Origin: Bacteroides_D sp963546395
GTDB lineage: Bacteria; Bacteroidota; Bacteroidia; Bacteroidales; CAJPTX01
DNA: 64,000 bases
Direction of reading: 5' to 3'
Assembly: GCA_963546395.1 (NCBI GenBank)
Contig: CAUUMS010000008.1
Location: forward strand, 20,323-84,322
The notes beneath the pieces were generated by a model, which was not told where the DNA came from, ran no database searches, and saw only the letters and a list, made by a program, of their open reading frames with translations. The position numbers and the translations under genes were made by a program. This document shows, piece after piece, positions 17,462 to 26,710 of the stretch. Each line of letters starts with the position of its first letter. Position 1 is the first letter of the stretch.

Positions 17462-19120
17462 CTACCGTTGCGCATGGGCCATAGCCGCTCGCACAAAGGC
17501 CGAATACAGCGGATGCGGATTCACCACCGTGCTCTTGTACTCGGGGTGGAATTGCACACCCACAAACCAGGGGTGCGATGGCAACTCCACTATCTCCACG
17601 AGCCCCGTAGTTGGGTTCACCCCTGCGGCCCGCAGCCCGCAGGCCTCCAGACGCTCCCGGTACTTATTATTGAACTCATACCGGTGCCGATGCCTTTCGC
17701 TGATCTCCCCCTTGCCGTATATCGAGTAGGCCAATGAGCCGGGCTCCAGCGTGCACTGGTAGGCCCCAAGACGCATCGTCCCCCCCTTCTCCGTCACGCC
17801 CTCCTGCGTCGCCATCAGATCGATCACCGGATTTGCCGCCTCGGCATCCCATTCGCTCGAGGTGGCATCCTTGATACCTGCCACGTCCCGGGCAAACTCC
17901 ACCACGGCGCACTGCAAGCCCAGGCAGATCCCCAGGAATGGTATCCCCTTCTCACGTGCCACACGCACAGCCTCCAGCTTACCCAGCACCCCACGCTTAC
18001 CAAAGCCTCCTGGTACTAGAATAGCATCGAAGTTGGCCAGCATCTCATCCGCGCACGCCGGGGTCAGCGTCTCAGCCGAGACGGGAACAACCTCCACTGC
18101 ACACTTATTCTGCGCGCCAGCGTGTATCAGCGACTCGTGCACCGACTTGTAGGCATCGGGCAACTCCACGTACTTACCCACCAGCGCAATCCGCACACGA
18201 CTCGACGGGTGATGAAACCGCGACAGGAACTCCTGCCAATGCGGCATCTCGGGCGGTGGGCCCGCCGGCAAATTGAGCTTCTCGAGCACGGCCCTATCCA
18301 GCCGCTCCTCACGCATGCGGAGTGGCACCTCGTAGATGGTGGGTACGTCAATGGACTCTATCACATCGCTCGGCTGCACATTGCAGAAGAGAGCCACCTT
18401 CGAGCGCAACTCCTGACTCAGTGCGTGCTCCGTGCGCAGTATCAAGATGTCGGGCTGTATCCCGTTCTCCAGTAGCTCCTTCACGGAATGCTGGGTTGGC
18501 TTAGTCTTCAGCTCCCCCGAAGCCGACAGGTAGGGCACCAGCGTCAGGTGGATAAACACCGTGTTCCCCAGCCCCAGATCCCACTTCAGCTGTCGAACAG
18601 CCTCGATGTAGGGCAACGACTCGATGTCGCCTACCGTGCCCCCTATCTCCGTGATGATGATGTCGTACTGGCCGCTCTCCCCGAGCCGCATGACACGACG
18701 CTTGATCTCATCCGTCACGTGAGGGATCACCTGCACCGTCTTCCCCAGGTAGTCGCCATGACGCTCCTTCCCGATCACGCTCTGGTACACCTGGCCGCTC
18801 GTCACGCTATTGTCGCGCGACGTGGGCTGATTCAGAAAGCGCTCATAGTGCCCCAGATCCAAATCCGTCTCTGCGCCATCCTCCGTCACGTAGCATTCAC
18901 CATGCTCGTACGGGTTCAACGTCCCGGGGTCAATGTTGAGATACGGATCCAGCTTCTGTATCGTCACGCGAAACCCGCGGCTCTGTAGCAGCTTGCCAAG
19001 CGAGGCCGAGATGATCCCCTTGCCCAGCGATGAGGCCACTCCGCCAGCCACAAAAACGTATTTCGTCTCCCGGCCCCCCTGTCCCGGGGTGGGAAACGCA
19101 CTCCCTAGGCAATCGTTCAT
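17462..19120 (-). CDS. pyrG: CTP synthase
   Basis: It aminates UTP to CTP with glutamine and ATP. The 552 residues contain the synthetase domain (KYVFVAGGVASSLGKGI with its P-loop, about 20-40; DPYLNIDPGTLNPYEHGE; EIGGTVGDIESLPYIEA) and a class I glutamine amidotransferase domain from about 305. That domain shows PGGFGKRG, the nucleophile motif FLGICLGLQCAV and the GVQFHPEY His-Glu. The first Met adds about 18 residues compared with typical PyrG, and no nearer Met exists, so the true start may be here or at an alternative codon. Confidence 0.98.
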   Translation of the reverse strand: MNDCLGSAFPTPGQGGRETKYVFVAGGVASSLGKGIISASLGKLLQSRGFRVTIQKLDPYLNIDPGTLNPYEHGECYVTEDGAETDLDLGHYERFLNQPTSRDNSVTSGQVYQSVIGKERHGDYLGKTVQVIPHVTDEIKRRVMRLGESGQYDIIITEIGGTVGDIESLPYIEAVRQLKWDLGLGNTVFIHLTLVPYLSASGELKTKPTQHSVKELLENGIQPDILILRTEHALSQELRSKVALFCNVQPSDVIESIDVPTIYEVPLRMREERLDRAVLEKLNLPAGPPPEMPHWQEFLSRFHHPSSRVRIALVGKYVELPDAYKSVHESLIHAGAQNKCAVEVVPVSAETLTPACADEMLANFDAILVPGGFGKRGVLGKLEAVRVAREKGIPFLGICLGLQCAVVEFARDVAGIKDATSSEWDAEAANPVIDLMATQEGVTEKGGTMRLGAYQCTLEPGSLAYSIYGKGEISERHRHRYEFNNKYRERLEACGLRAAGVNPTTGLVEIVELPSHPWFVGVQFHPEYKSTVVNPHPLYSAFVRAAMAHAQR

Positions 19121-19242
19121 CAGAATTACGGCTCCGTCCTATTTACCTCGTGTCCCGAAAATAAATCACCTTTTTCCGCTACCACACCTCCCCCTCACTC
19201 TCCTCTCGTTAGGGGGCCCAACGTCCCCCTTCCGCTGGGCGA

Positions 19243-21273
19243 TTATTCACCCTGCTTGGAAGCCTCGCGCACCTTCCGATCGATGAGCTTAATTCGCTCC
19301 AGCACGGTGGCTACCTCCTCTTGCAATGCCTTCAGCTTCGTTTGCAGCTGCGACACGATGGGGTCATTAGCACTCGAGGCGGTGAAGAACCCCATGTTGG
19401 TCTCCATCTGGTTCTGCTCATTCTCCAACGCCTTAGCACGCTGCCGCAGCCTTGTGCGCTCACGTTGTAGCAAGGCCAGATCCGTACCATCACCCGCCAT
19501 CTCATCCAGCGACTGCTTGAACGCCTCCATGTGCTGTTCCTTAGCCTCCAGACGCAACGCATCGTACAGCTTATCGAGCAGCTCACGGTAACGCATCTGG
19601 AGCTCATCCTTGTGCTTGAGCGGCACAAAACCAATGGCACTCCAGCGGGCTTGGATGCCCTTCAGCCACTCGATAGCAGCCTTGGGATCCTCCCCAACCT
19701 GGTAGTTCGCCAGCTCCTCTAGTATCTCCCGCTTCAGGCGCAAATTCTCGTTCTGCTCATTTCGCTGCTGCGAGTTCGCCGAGTTGCGACGCTCGAAGAA
19801 GTGGTTCTGCGCTGCCTGAAAACGCTGCCACAGCTCATTTCCCCGCTTGTAGGGCGTGTAGCCGATAGACTTCCACTTGGCCTGGAGCTCTATCATCTCC
19901 CGCACGCTATTCTTCCAGTCCTCGCTATCCTTCAGCGCCTCTGCCTGCAAGCACAGATCCAGCTTCTGCTGAAGATTGTCCCGTCCGATCTCACGTAGCT
20001 GCTTATCGAACTCACGACGAGCCGTAAAGAACTGCTCGCATGCACCCTGAAAACGATTCCACACCTTATCGCTCTGCTTGCGCGGAGCGGGGCCCACAGC
20101 ACGCCAACGCTGCTGTATCTCCACCACCAGCTTCACGTCACGCAGCCAATCGGCCGTCGTCTTACGCTCTATCTGGAGTATGGCCTCCACCTCAGCGCAC
20201 AACGCCTCCTTACTGGCGAGATTCGCCTCATACTGCGACTTCATTGCCGCCATATACTCCTTGTGGCGACTGTTGATGCGCGCACTGGCAGCCGAGAAAC
20301 GAGCCCAGATCTCATCGCTCTTATCCGGCGACACCGGCCCTACCTCTTTCCACTTGGCATGCAACGACTGCAATGTCTTGAACGCAGCCGATATGTCCTC
20401 GGCAGCAATCATATCCTCAGCCTGCTCGCACAGCTGCGTCTTCTCGTCTAGGTTCTTCTTGTAATCCAGATCCCGCAGCTCGCGGTTGATCTTGATGTAC
20501 GCGTAGAACGACTCCACCTGGTGGTAGAACGACTGGAAGATCCCCTCAGCCTCAGCCGCTGGCACAGGGCCCACCTCGCGCCAACGTTGCACCAGCTGCT
20601 TGAACTCCTTGAACGTCTCATCCTTCACCTCGGCACGCTGCGTCAGCTCGCCGATACTGCGCACTATCTCACGCCGGATCTCCAGGTTGGCGGCGCGCAC
20701 CTTCTCCTGCTCATGCGCATAATCGCTCACCTTCTTCTTGAAAATCCCATAGAGCTCCTTGAAGACCGCCTCTTCGGCAATCTCAAACCCCTCCTCCAAG
20801 GCATCCTCAGCCTGCTCGGCACGCTTCTTCGCCGCCTCCTGCGCGCTGCGCAGATTACGGTAAAAAGCCGCATGTATTGCCCGACCCGCATTGCGCACCT
20901 CTAGGGTGATAGGCTTCGACACCACGCCACGGAGACGCTCCACAAGCTCGGCAAACGAAAGCGTATGCAGCTCTTCATGAGTGCCCTCTGCGCCCGAAGC
21001 TTCCGTCGCCCCCTGCGCTGGACTAACCTCCGCAGCCGGCTTTACAGCCTCATCCTTCGGGGCCTCCGCCTCTTTCACTGTCTCTTCAGCGGGTACATCG
21101 TTAGCCACAACCTCAACCGTAGCCGCATCTGGCTCCGGCGTTCCGGCCATGCTCTCCCCCGCAGAAACGGCTGGGCTCGGAGCGAGTGCCTCCCCTTGCC
21201 CCGCGTCGGCTCCCTGATTGGAGTGCAACGACTCATCCTGCGACTGCAACTGGTCTTTCTGCATCTCGTCCAT
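19243..21273 (-). CDS. DUF349 repeat protein
   Basis: A 676-residue protein conserved in Bacteroidetes. After an Ala/Glu/Pro-rich, probably disordered N-terminal 110 residues come tandem helical modules of about 75 residues, each with a W(K/R)xVGPxP-type core (for example RWREVGPVPAAEAEGIFQSF, KWKEVGPVSPDKSDEIWARF, RWRAVGPAPRKQSDKVWNRF, KWKSIGYTPYKRGNELWQRF, RWSAIGFVPLKHKDELQMRY). These are DUF349 domains; I see five clear copies. A coiled-coil C-terminus follows. The start is MDEMQKDQLQ; an earlier Met adds 16 poorly supported residues. The biochemical role is unknown. Confidence 0.9.
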   Translation of the reverse strand: MDEMQKDQLQSQDESLHSNQGADAGQGEALAPSPAVSAGESMAGTPEPDAATVEVVANDVPAEETVKEAEAPKDEAVKPAAEVSPAQGATEASGAEGTHEELHTLSFAELVERLRGVVSKPITLEVRNAGRAIHAAFYRNLRSAQEAAKKRAEQAEDALEEGFEIAEEAVFKELYGIFKKKVSDYAHEQEKVRAANLEIRREIVRSIGELTQRAEVKDETFKEFKQLVQRWREVGPVPAAEAEGIFQSFYHQVESFYAYIKINRELRDLDYKKNLDEKTQLCEQAEDMIAAEDISAAFKTLQSLHAKWKEVGPVSPDKSDEIWARFSAASARINSRHKEYMAAMKSQYEANLASKEALCAEVEAILQIERKTTADWLRDVKLVVEIQQRWRAVGPAPRKQSDKVWNRFQGACEQFFTARREFDKQLREIGRDNLQQKLDLCLQAEALKDSEDWKNSVREMIELQAKWKSIGYTPYKRGNELWQRFQAAQNHFFERRNSANSQQRNEQNENLRLKREILEELANYQVGEDPKAAIEWLKGIQARWSAIGFVPLKHKDELQMRYRELLDKLYDALRLEAKEQHMEAFKQSLDEMAGDGTDLALLQRERTRLRQRAKALENEQNQMETNMGFFTASSANDPIVSQLQTKLKALQEEVATVLERIKLIDRKVREASKQGE

Positions 21274-21644
21274 GACCCTGCCTCTATTACAGATGAAATT
21301 ATCCCCAAATACCTCGTTCACTTACAGTCCCCCTCACCGTTGCACGAAGGGAAGAACACCGCCTCGCACATCCGGCAACGCAACCAGGGCAGCCTACTCA
21401 CAACCCTCGTCATCCTTCACAACCAACGCTTGCGCCCTGCTGCGTGAAGCCCCTCCACTGTGCGACATCCGCACATGACAGGTCGCCAGCCTCGTGGTGT
21501 AGGTGTACCGGTAATTCCTTACGTAGCGCATAGCTCCTACCCAAAGAAAACCCTCAATCTCCCTACCCCTACCTCCCGCGAAGGTAGCACAATCCACACA
21601 CAACCTCCGGTACCATGCGCCAGGACTGGCGATTAGGCTCACTC
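21274..21644. other. Gap between recA and the DUF349 gene
   Basis: About 370 bases. A near-consensus minus-strand box TACCTTCG at 21579-21586 could drive the DUF349 gene with a long leader. A small perfect palindrome (21618-21631) sits just after the recA stop. Nothing else was recognised. Confidence 0.4.
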
Positions 21645-22709
21645 CTAGAATTTCAGCTTATCGGGCTCCTCACGCATCCGCTCGCGGATCTTAGCCTCTA
21701 TGGCATCCGCCAGCTCCTTGTTGTCCATCAGGATACGGCGCACATTATCGCGCCCCTGAGCCAAACGTGTACCCTCGTAGCTGAACCACGACCCGCTCTT
21801 CTCAATGAGACCAAAGGCCACGCCAAGATCGATGATCTCACCGCTGCGCGACAGCCCCTCGCCATACACCAGGTCGCACTCCACCTTCTTAAACGGTGGG
21901 GCGAGCTTATTCTTGACAATGCGAATGCGAACCCTGTTCCCGTATTGCTCCTCATTGGAGTCCTTCAGCGATCCTATCCTACGGATATCGATACGCAGTG
22001 TGGAGTAAAATTTGAGCGCATTCCCCCCGGTCGTGGTCTCATTCGGCCCATAACCCATGCCGCCGATCTTCTCCCGCAACTGGTTGATGAAGATGCACGT
22101 CGTCGAGGTCTTGCTAATGGTACCCGTGAGCTTACGCAGTGCCTGTGACATGAGCCGGGCCTGCAAGCCCACCTTTGCGTCCCCCATGTCACCCTCGAGC
22201 TCTGCCCTGGGAGTCAATGCGGCCACAGAGTCTATCACCACCAAGTCCATAGCCCCCGAGCGTATCAGCTGCTCGGCGATCTCCAACGCCTGCTCCCCAT
22301 TGTCGGGCTGCGAAATCAGCAGCATGTCTACGTTCACCCCCAGCTGTGCCGCATACGCAGGGTCGAACGCATGCTCAGCGTCGATGATCGCTGCCACGCC
22401 CCCCGTCCGCTGCACCTGCGCAATGGCGTGTGTGGCCAGCGTCGTCTTACCCGAGGACTCCGGGCCAAAAATCTCTACAATACGCCCCTTCGGGTAACCG
22501 CCAATCCCCAGTGCCGCATCGAAAAGTATAGACCCAGTGGGGATGCAAGGCACGTCACCCTGCACCCGATCCCCGAGTGCCATAACGGTGCCTCGCCCGT
22601 GATCCTTCTCTATCTTCTCTATCGCCAGCGTGAGCGCACGCAGCTTATCCGGATCGACATTCGCCAACTTATCCGCCAGCTGCGACGTCCCCTTATCCTT
22701 CATCACCAT
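21645..22709 (-). CDS. recA: Recombinase RecA
   Basis: It forms the DNA strand-exchange filament for homologous recombination and SOS induction. The 354 residues include Walker A GPESSGKTT, Walker B VVIDSVAAL, the FINQLREKIGGMGYGPNETTTGGNALKFY L1/L2 region and the C-terminal KNKLAPPFKKVECDLVYGEGLSRSGE block. MVMKDKGTSQ is chosen as the start; the longer version would run into the end of the upstream thioredoxin-like gene. The 11-base spacing suggests cotranscription with that gene. Confidence 0.98.
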   Translation of the reverse strand: MVMKDKGTSQLADKLANVDPDKLRALTLAIEKIEKDHGRGTVMALGDRVQGDVPCIPTGSILFDAALGIGGYPKGRIVEIFGPESSGKTTLATHAIAQVQRTGGVAAIIDAEHAFDPAYAAQLGVNVDMLLISQPDNGEQALEIAEQLIRSGAMDLVVIDSVAALTPRAELEGDMGDAKVGLQARLMSQALRKLTGTISKTSTTCIFINQLREKIGGMGYGPNETTTGGNALKFYSTLRIDIRRIGSLKDSNEEQYGNRVRIRIVKNKLAPPFKKVECDLVYGEGLSRSGEIIDLGVAFGLIEKSGSWFSYEGTRLAQGRDNVRRILMDNKELADAIEAKIRERMREEPDKLKF

Positions 22710-22720
22710 AGTTGCTCCTC

Positions 22721-23266
22721 CTATTGCTCGCCTGCCCACTCCTCAGCTTCCACCACGGCATCGGCCTGTACCACAGACTCGGCCTCGCCTCCGTCGTCAG
22801 ACATCCCATACGTCCGGAAGAAAGCCAGCAGGCTATCCCGGTCGTACCCATCTCCATCCTCGAAGATGCCTGTCCCATGGATACGCCACGTCCCATCCTC
22901 CACGTTCAACACCACGAGCACTGGCACTCCATGATCCTGAGGGCTCCCAAAGCGTCTCAGGAAATCGGTGTTCTTCTTATCTTTCCCGTAGTAGATATGC
23001 ACCCGCTCAAACTTATCATTCAGCGCAGCTTGCAGCTCTGCATCCTCCTCTATGAGCCGCTCCAGCCGCATGCACCATGGGCACCAGTCCCCGCCTATCT
23101 GCATCAGGACAAACTTCTTCGTCCCCTCATCACGCACCTTCTGCACGGCAGCACTCAGCTGCTCATTGGGATCGGCCTTCGCATCGTAGACCGTCTTCCT
23201 GCCACACCCCGCAAGCAGGATGCACATTGCTAAAATCACCGGCAAAAACAACGCTTTCGACCTCAT
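22721..23266 (-). CDS. Thioredoxin-like lipoprotein
   Basis: A 181-residue protein with a lipoprotein signal (MRSKALFLPVILAMCILLAG then C21) and a thioredoxin fold with an active-site CPWC (C62-C65) in GGDWCPWCMRLER. This resembles thioredoxin_7/DUF255-like periplasmic thioredoxins. The cis-Pro loop (HGVPVLVVLNVEDG) is present. The C-terminal 25 residues are acidic and rich in Val/Ala/Glu. It probably acts in the periplasm on disulfides; the partner is unknown. It sits 11 bases upstream of recA with a TACTTTTG promoter box at 23316-23323, so recA is probably read from this promoter. Confidence 0.85.
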   Translation of the reverse strand: MRSKALFLPVILAMCILLAGCGRKTVYDAKADPNEQLSAAVQKVRDEGTKKFVLMQIGGDWCPWCMRLERLIEEDAELQAALNDKFERVHIYYGKDKKNTDFLRRFGSPQDHGVPVLVVLNVEDGTWRIHGTGIFEDGDGYDRDSLLAFFRTYGMSDDGGEAESVVQADAVVEAEEWAGEQ

Positions 23267-23315
23267 GGTATCATCCGCTTAATGCGCTGCGTGGCCCACT
23301 GCCACGCAACCAGTG

Positions 23316-23323
23316 CAAAAGTA
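23316..23323 (-). promoter_or_regulatory. Promoter -7 box TACTTTTG for thioredoxin-like gene and recA
   Basis: A TAnnTTTG match on the minus strand about 50 bases before the thioredoxin-like gene start. Confidence 0.5.
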
Positions 23324-23702
23324 GCAAAAAAGCCCATAGCGTGGATCCCCAAACCTCCCCACCCCATACAGGCCACTTCACCCCCACCTAACAGTCGTAA
23401 TGTGGCACCCCGTCGGCCGGTTCAGCCCACGCATCCCACCCGTGAATGTCACTCTTTGGAAGTGCGAAAAATAGAGCCTCACGCCTTATCTTGTCACGCT
23501 CCAAAACACGCCCCTCTATCATGGGCAATGGGCTGATTATAAATGGTTAACCGCATCCTTCACCCCTCACTCAAATGGCTCACGCCACGGGTAATCCCAC
23601 CAAATGGCCAAGCGACGGATGGACATTGTTTGGCCTCATGCGAATTTCGTCGTATACTTGCGCCGGGTATGACGGTACTCTACCACAGATCTATTAGGAA
23701 CA
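23324..23702. other. Divergent intergenic region
   Basis: About 380 bases between the minus-strand promoter and the plus-strand acidic gene. It holds the plus-strand promoter at 23629-23660. No coding or RNA gene was seen. Confidence 0.5.
23629..23660 (+). promoter_or_regulatory. Promoter with -33 and -7 boxes for the small acidic gene
   Basis: TTTG (23629-23632), a 20-base spacer, then TATACTTG (23653-23660), one mismatch from TAnnTTTG. This is the only promoter in the window where both Bacteroidetes elements are well placed. Confidence 0.55.
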
Positions 23703-24038
23703 ATGCCTGCTGAAAAGAAACGAATCATCACCAGCTATGCACGCCTCTCCGAGGATCTCGAGAGGCTATTTCGCCAAACGTATCCCAAAGGGTATGACCA
23801 CGAGGTGATGCCCATCACCAAGCCCAATGGTGAGACGATCTATGTGGTACGCCTCGAGACCGAAGACACGAGTTACCTCGTGAAGGTCGAGGTGAAAATC
23901 GGAACGGCGGGAGACGACGATGAGGATAACGAGGGCGGATACGACACCGATGCCGACACCGACGAGATGCCCGACGACCAGTTCAGCGACGACGAGGACA
24001 GCGATAAGCAGGGCGGGTACGACTCCTTCGACAACTAG
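23703..24038 (+). CDS. Conserved small acidic Bacteroidales protein, function unknown
   Basis: A 111-residue protein. The N-terminal 75 residues (AEKKRIITSYARLSEDLERL, then GETIYVVRLETEDTSYLVKV) resemble a family of short conserved Bacteroidales proteins with no established function. The last 40 residues are extremely acidic (runs of Asp/Glu, with GGYD repeated twice), so the tail is likely disordered and strongly negative. It has no signal peptide and stands alone between divergent and convergent genes. The name is deliberately left open. Confidence 0.75.
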   Translation: MPAEKKRIITSYARLSEDLERLFRQTYPKGYDHEVMPITKPNGETIYVVRLETEDTSYLVKVEVKIGTAGDDDEDNEGGYDTDADTDEMPDDQFSDDEDSDKQGGYDSFDN

Positions 24039-24135
24039 CTCTCCCGCTTGGCTCCAATGCTGCGTGGCTCTCTTTGCGCTGCGAAGGCCCCGAGTAGCTC
24101 CCCACATCGGTTTGCTTAGCCTCTAGCTGGCTCCG

Positions 24136-25218
24136 TTACTCCAGCACCAGCGACACATCGCCCTGCGGCTCGGTGTGTCCCACGACCGTTGCATGCTCGC
24201 AGCCTACGGCTCGTAGCCGTTGCACCAGGCTATCGGACAGCCCGGGCTCTACGGCCATCAGTAGCCCCCCCGAAGTCTGAGGATCAGTGGCTAGCGTGAT
24301 GAGCCATGGTGGTACGTCAGCAGCCACGCGCCACTGGGTACCCATGTACTCCGCATTGCGGAACGACGCTCCCGGAATACAACCCATCTCCACGAGTTCT
24401 CTCACTCCTCCCAGCACGGGGAGGGCCTTGCTGTGCAATCTCACGGTAACCCCGCTGGCTCTGGCCATACGGAAGGCGTGCCCCGCCAGCGAAAATCCCG
24501 TCACATCGGTTCCCGCGGTGCACCCGAACTCCTGCATTAGCTGCGAGGCCCGATCATTGAGTTGCAGCATCGATGCGTGCGCATCCCTCATAGTGGCTTC
24601 GGGCACCAGCCCAATGCGCTCTGCCGCGAGTGCCACACCCACCCCGAGAGGCTTAGTCAGCACCAAATCCTTTCCTGGCTGTAACTGATCATTCCGCACC
24701 ACACGTTTGGGCTCTATTCGCCCCAGTACAGCCATGCCATACACCGGAGTAGGCCCCGTGATGGAATGTCCACCAATCACAGGTATACCGGCCCTGCGAG
24801 CCGATGAAACGCCCCCCTCCAGAATCCGGCGTAAGGCTGCCAACGGGATCCCCTGGGCGGGGAATATCGTGATGTTCAGCGCAGCCAACGGCACGCCGCC
24901 CATGGCATACACATCGCTCAGCGCATTCACGGCGGCTATCTCACCAAACCGATACGGATTGCGACAGAAGGGGGGGAAAAAATCGGTGGTCAATATCAGC
25001 CCCTGTGCCTCATCGAGCAAGTAGACTCCCGCATCATCCCCATGCTCAAGCCCCACGGCCACCCGTTCCCCAGGCCCCCAGTCCATGCCAGCTAGCAGCT
25101 GCTCTAGGGCCTGCGCTGGCAGCTTGGCCATGCACCCACCGTCCCCCTCGAGGGGCAACAGCAACTCCTCGCTCACCGTGGCACCTACACCTGCTCCGCC
25201 TGTCATCTCTGCGTTCAT
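24136..25218 (-). CDS. selD: Selenide, water dikinase (selenophosphate synthetase)
   Basis: It makes selenophosphate, the activated selenium donor, from selenide and ATP. The 360-residue protein has the N-terminal catalytic motif GGCMAK with C29 and K32 spaced like E. coli C17/K20; it is a Cys form, not selenocysteine, and the second Cys of the usual CGCK is Ala. Further motifs are HGDDAGVY, LTTDFFPPF, NALSDVYAMGG, VIGGHSITG, VLTKPLGVG, TDVTGFSLAGH and DPQTSGGLL. It is last in a same-strand run after the DUF3343 gene (30-base gap). The first Met is used; Met5 is possible. Confidence 0.96.
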   Translation of the reverse strand: MNAEMTGGAGVGATVSEELLLPLEGDGGCMAKLPAQALEQLLAGMDWGPGERVAVGLEHGDDAGVYLLDEAQGLILTTDFFPPFCRNPYRFGEIAAVNALSDVYAMGGVPLAALNITIFPAQGIPLAALRRILEGGVSSARRAGIPVIGGHSITGPTPVYGMAVLGRIEPKRVVRNDQLQPGKDLVLTKPLGVGVALAAERIGLVPEATMRDAHASMLQLNDRASQLMQEFGCTAGTDVTGFSLAGHAFRMARASGVTVRLHSKALPVLGGVRELVEMGCIPGASFRNAEYMGTQWRVAADVPPWLITLATDPQTSGGLLMAVEPGLSDSLVQRLRAVGCEHATVVGHTEPQGDVSLVLE

Positions 25219-25248
25219 CCAAATTCAGTCACAGCACCCCCCAGCGAG

Positions 25249-25533
25249 CTACAGCACCGGAGCAGGCTTATCGTAGCAGCCGTAGGCCATCCCCATCGCC
25301 TCAAGCTTGGCTACCAACCACGTAGCATCATGGGCTGATACCGACAGGCACATGTGACACCCTTGCGCCAGCATCGGCGACACGGGCTCAATCTGTGTTG
25401 ACACCCCTATCTGCTGGCACTCCCACTCAGCGCTTAGCAGATCGGTAAGCGTGGCAAAGGTGAACAGCTTTTCGCCCCCTTCGCACACACGCCCCGAATC
25501 ATCCGCCTCATCAAGACCTACCCGTTTCCCCAT
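25249..25533 (-). CDS. DUF3343 family, Se/S carrier-like protein
   Basis: A 94-residue protein with the pattern LFTFATLTDLLSAEWECQQI, then IEPVSPML and a Cys-containing GCHMCLSV. It fits DUF3343, described in domain databases as putative Se/S-carrier-like. The two Cys in GCHMC are candidates for carrying persulfide or perselenide. It lies between the cysteine desulfurase (31-base gap) and selD (30-base gap), which strongly supports a role in passing selenium to SelD. The assignment is by pattern and context and has not been checked against a profile. Confidence 0.75.
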   Translation of the reverse strand: MGKRVGLDEADDSGRVCEGGEKLFTFATLTDLLSAEWECQQIGVSTQIEPVSPMLAQGCHMCLSVSAHDATWLVAKLEAMGMAYGCYDKPAPVL

Positions 25534-25564
25534 CCTATCAGCCGTTCCACTTCTAGCCTGTCCC

Positions 25565-26701
25565 CTACTGGAGGCACGCCCACAAAGCCTTCAGCAAATA
25601 CTCCAAATCCGTTGGCCGATGCGCTGGCGAGAGCGAGATGCGCAGGGCCCCGCTCTGCAATGTGCCGTAGAACTCGTGCGCCATGGTGGCGCAGTGCAAT
25701 CCGGCCCGGGCTTCGATACCCCAGTCACGACTCAACCGCACCGATAGCTCAGACACCGCCCCCCGCTCGGGCACCAGGCTGAAAAGCTCTATCTCCTCAT
25801 GGGATTTCGTGGCTGTCAGCACCCGCAGCCCCTTCAGCTTCTGCACCTCATGGAGAAAGGCCAGATAGTCATCCCAGCAGTGCTCACTCGGCACAGGCTC
25901 CTCCAATGCACCCGCGAGCCCAGCTATACCGACGAGGTTTGGCGTGCCGGCCTCGTAGCGTGTCGGCACCTCGGCAGGCATCTCCAGCCGCCCAGCATCC
26001 ATCCCCGTACCCCCACAGATCAGAGGACGCAATGTGGCACGTGTTCCCACGTATAGCACACCGAGTCCCGTAGGCCCCCCGAGCCCCTTATGGGCAGAGC
26101 AGGCCAACCAGTCGATGCCCCAGGCATCGATGTCGATCGGAATATGCCCGATGCTCTGACTAGCGTCCACCAGCAGCGGCACATCGCCCAGGCAGCTACG
26201 CAGCACCGATAGCGGTTGCACCACCCCGCTCACGTTCGAGACGTGGTTCACAGCCACCAGGTCATACCGGGCAGCCCAGGCAGGGGTTATCCTGTCAACG
26301 TCAATGGTTCCGTCTGGCAGGGTGGGTAGCACCTCCACCGCAATCCCTCGGCTCTCTGCCAAGGCGTGGAGAGTGCGAGCTACGGCATTGTGCTCTAGGG
26401 GCGACACCGCCACACGTCCCTGGGGGTAATCCAGCCCCTGAAGCACCACGTTGAGCCCCATGGTGGCTCCTGCCGTGAACACCACTCGGCGAGCGTCAGC
26501 CACCCCGATACGCTGGGCCACCTGATGGCGCACCCGCTCCACCATGCGCGAGACGGCCATGGCCCGCTCGTAGGCCCCACGACCGTAGGTGCCACCAAGC
26601 TGCAAATACTCAGCTATGCGGCGAGCGACGGCCGCCGACTTCGGATGGCTGGTCGCAGCCGAATCGGCATAGAGAAAATACCCCTCGCGCACCGATTCCA
26701 T
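25565..26701 (-). CDS. Cysteine desulfurase family protein (class V aminotransferase, selD-linked type)
   Basis: A 378-residue PLP enzyme with LYADSAATSHPK at the N-terminus, VNHVSNVSGV, VDASQSIGHIPID, and the PLP lysine K205 in SAHKGLGGPTG. A Cys at about 337 in RAGLHCATMAH is the likely nucleophile that takes up sulfur or selenium. It belongs to the cysteine desulfurase group often encoded beside selD and yedF, rather than the IscS or SufS housekeeping groups. It follows yedF by 9 bases. Likely role: releasing selenium (or sulfur) from selenocysteine/cysteine for SelD. Confidence 0.92.
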   Translation of the reverse strand: MESVREGYFLYADSAATSHPKSAAVARRIAEYLQLGGTYGRGAYERAMAVSRMVERVRHQVAQRIGVADARRVVFTAGATMGLNVVLQGLDYPQGRVAVSPLEHNAVARTLHALAESRGIAVEVLPTLPDGTIDVDRITPAWAARYDLVAVNHVSNVSGVVQPLSVLRSCLGDVPLLVDASQSIGHIPIDIDAWGIDWLACSAHKGLGGPTGLGVLYVGTRATLRPLICGGTGMDAGRLEMPAEVPTRYEAGTPNLVGIAGLAGALEEPVPSEHCWDDYLAFLHEVQKLKGLRVLTATKSHEEIELFSLVPERGAVSELSVRLSRDWGIEARAGLHCATMAHEFYGTLQSGALRISLSPAHRPTDLEYLLKALWACLQ

Positions 26702-26710
26702 ACCTCAACG

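Noticed and set aside
19121..19242. GGGGG/CCCCC hairpin as a terminator of the DUF349 gene
   Set aside because: The stem is only five bases and has no T tract after it on the minus strand.
24961..24985. G7/A6 runs in selD as a possible frameshift or programmed slip
   Set aside because: The SelD frame continues with conserved motifs on both sides, so there is no sign of a shift.
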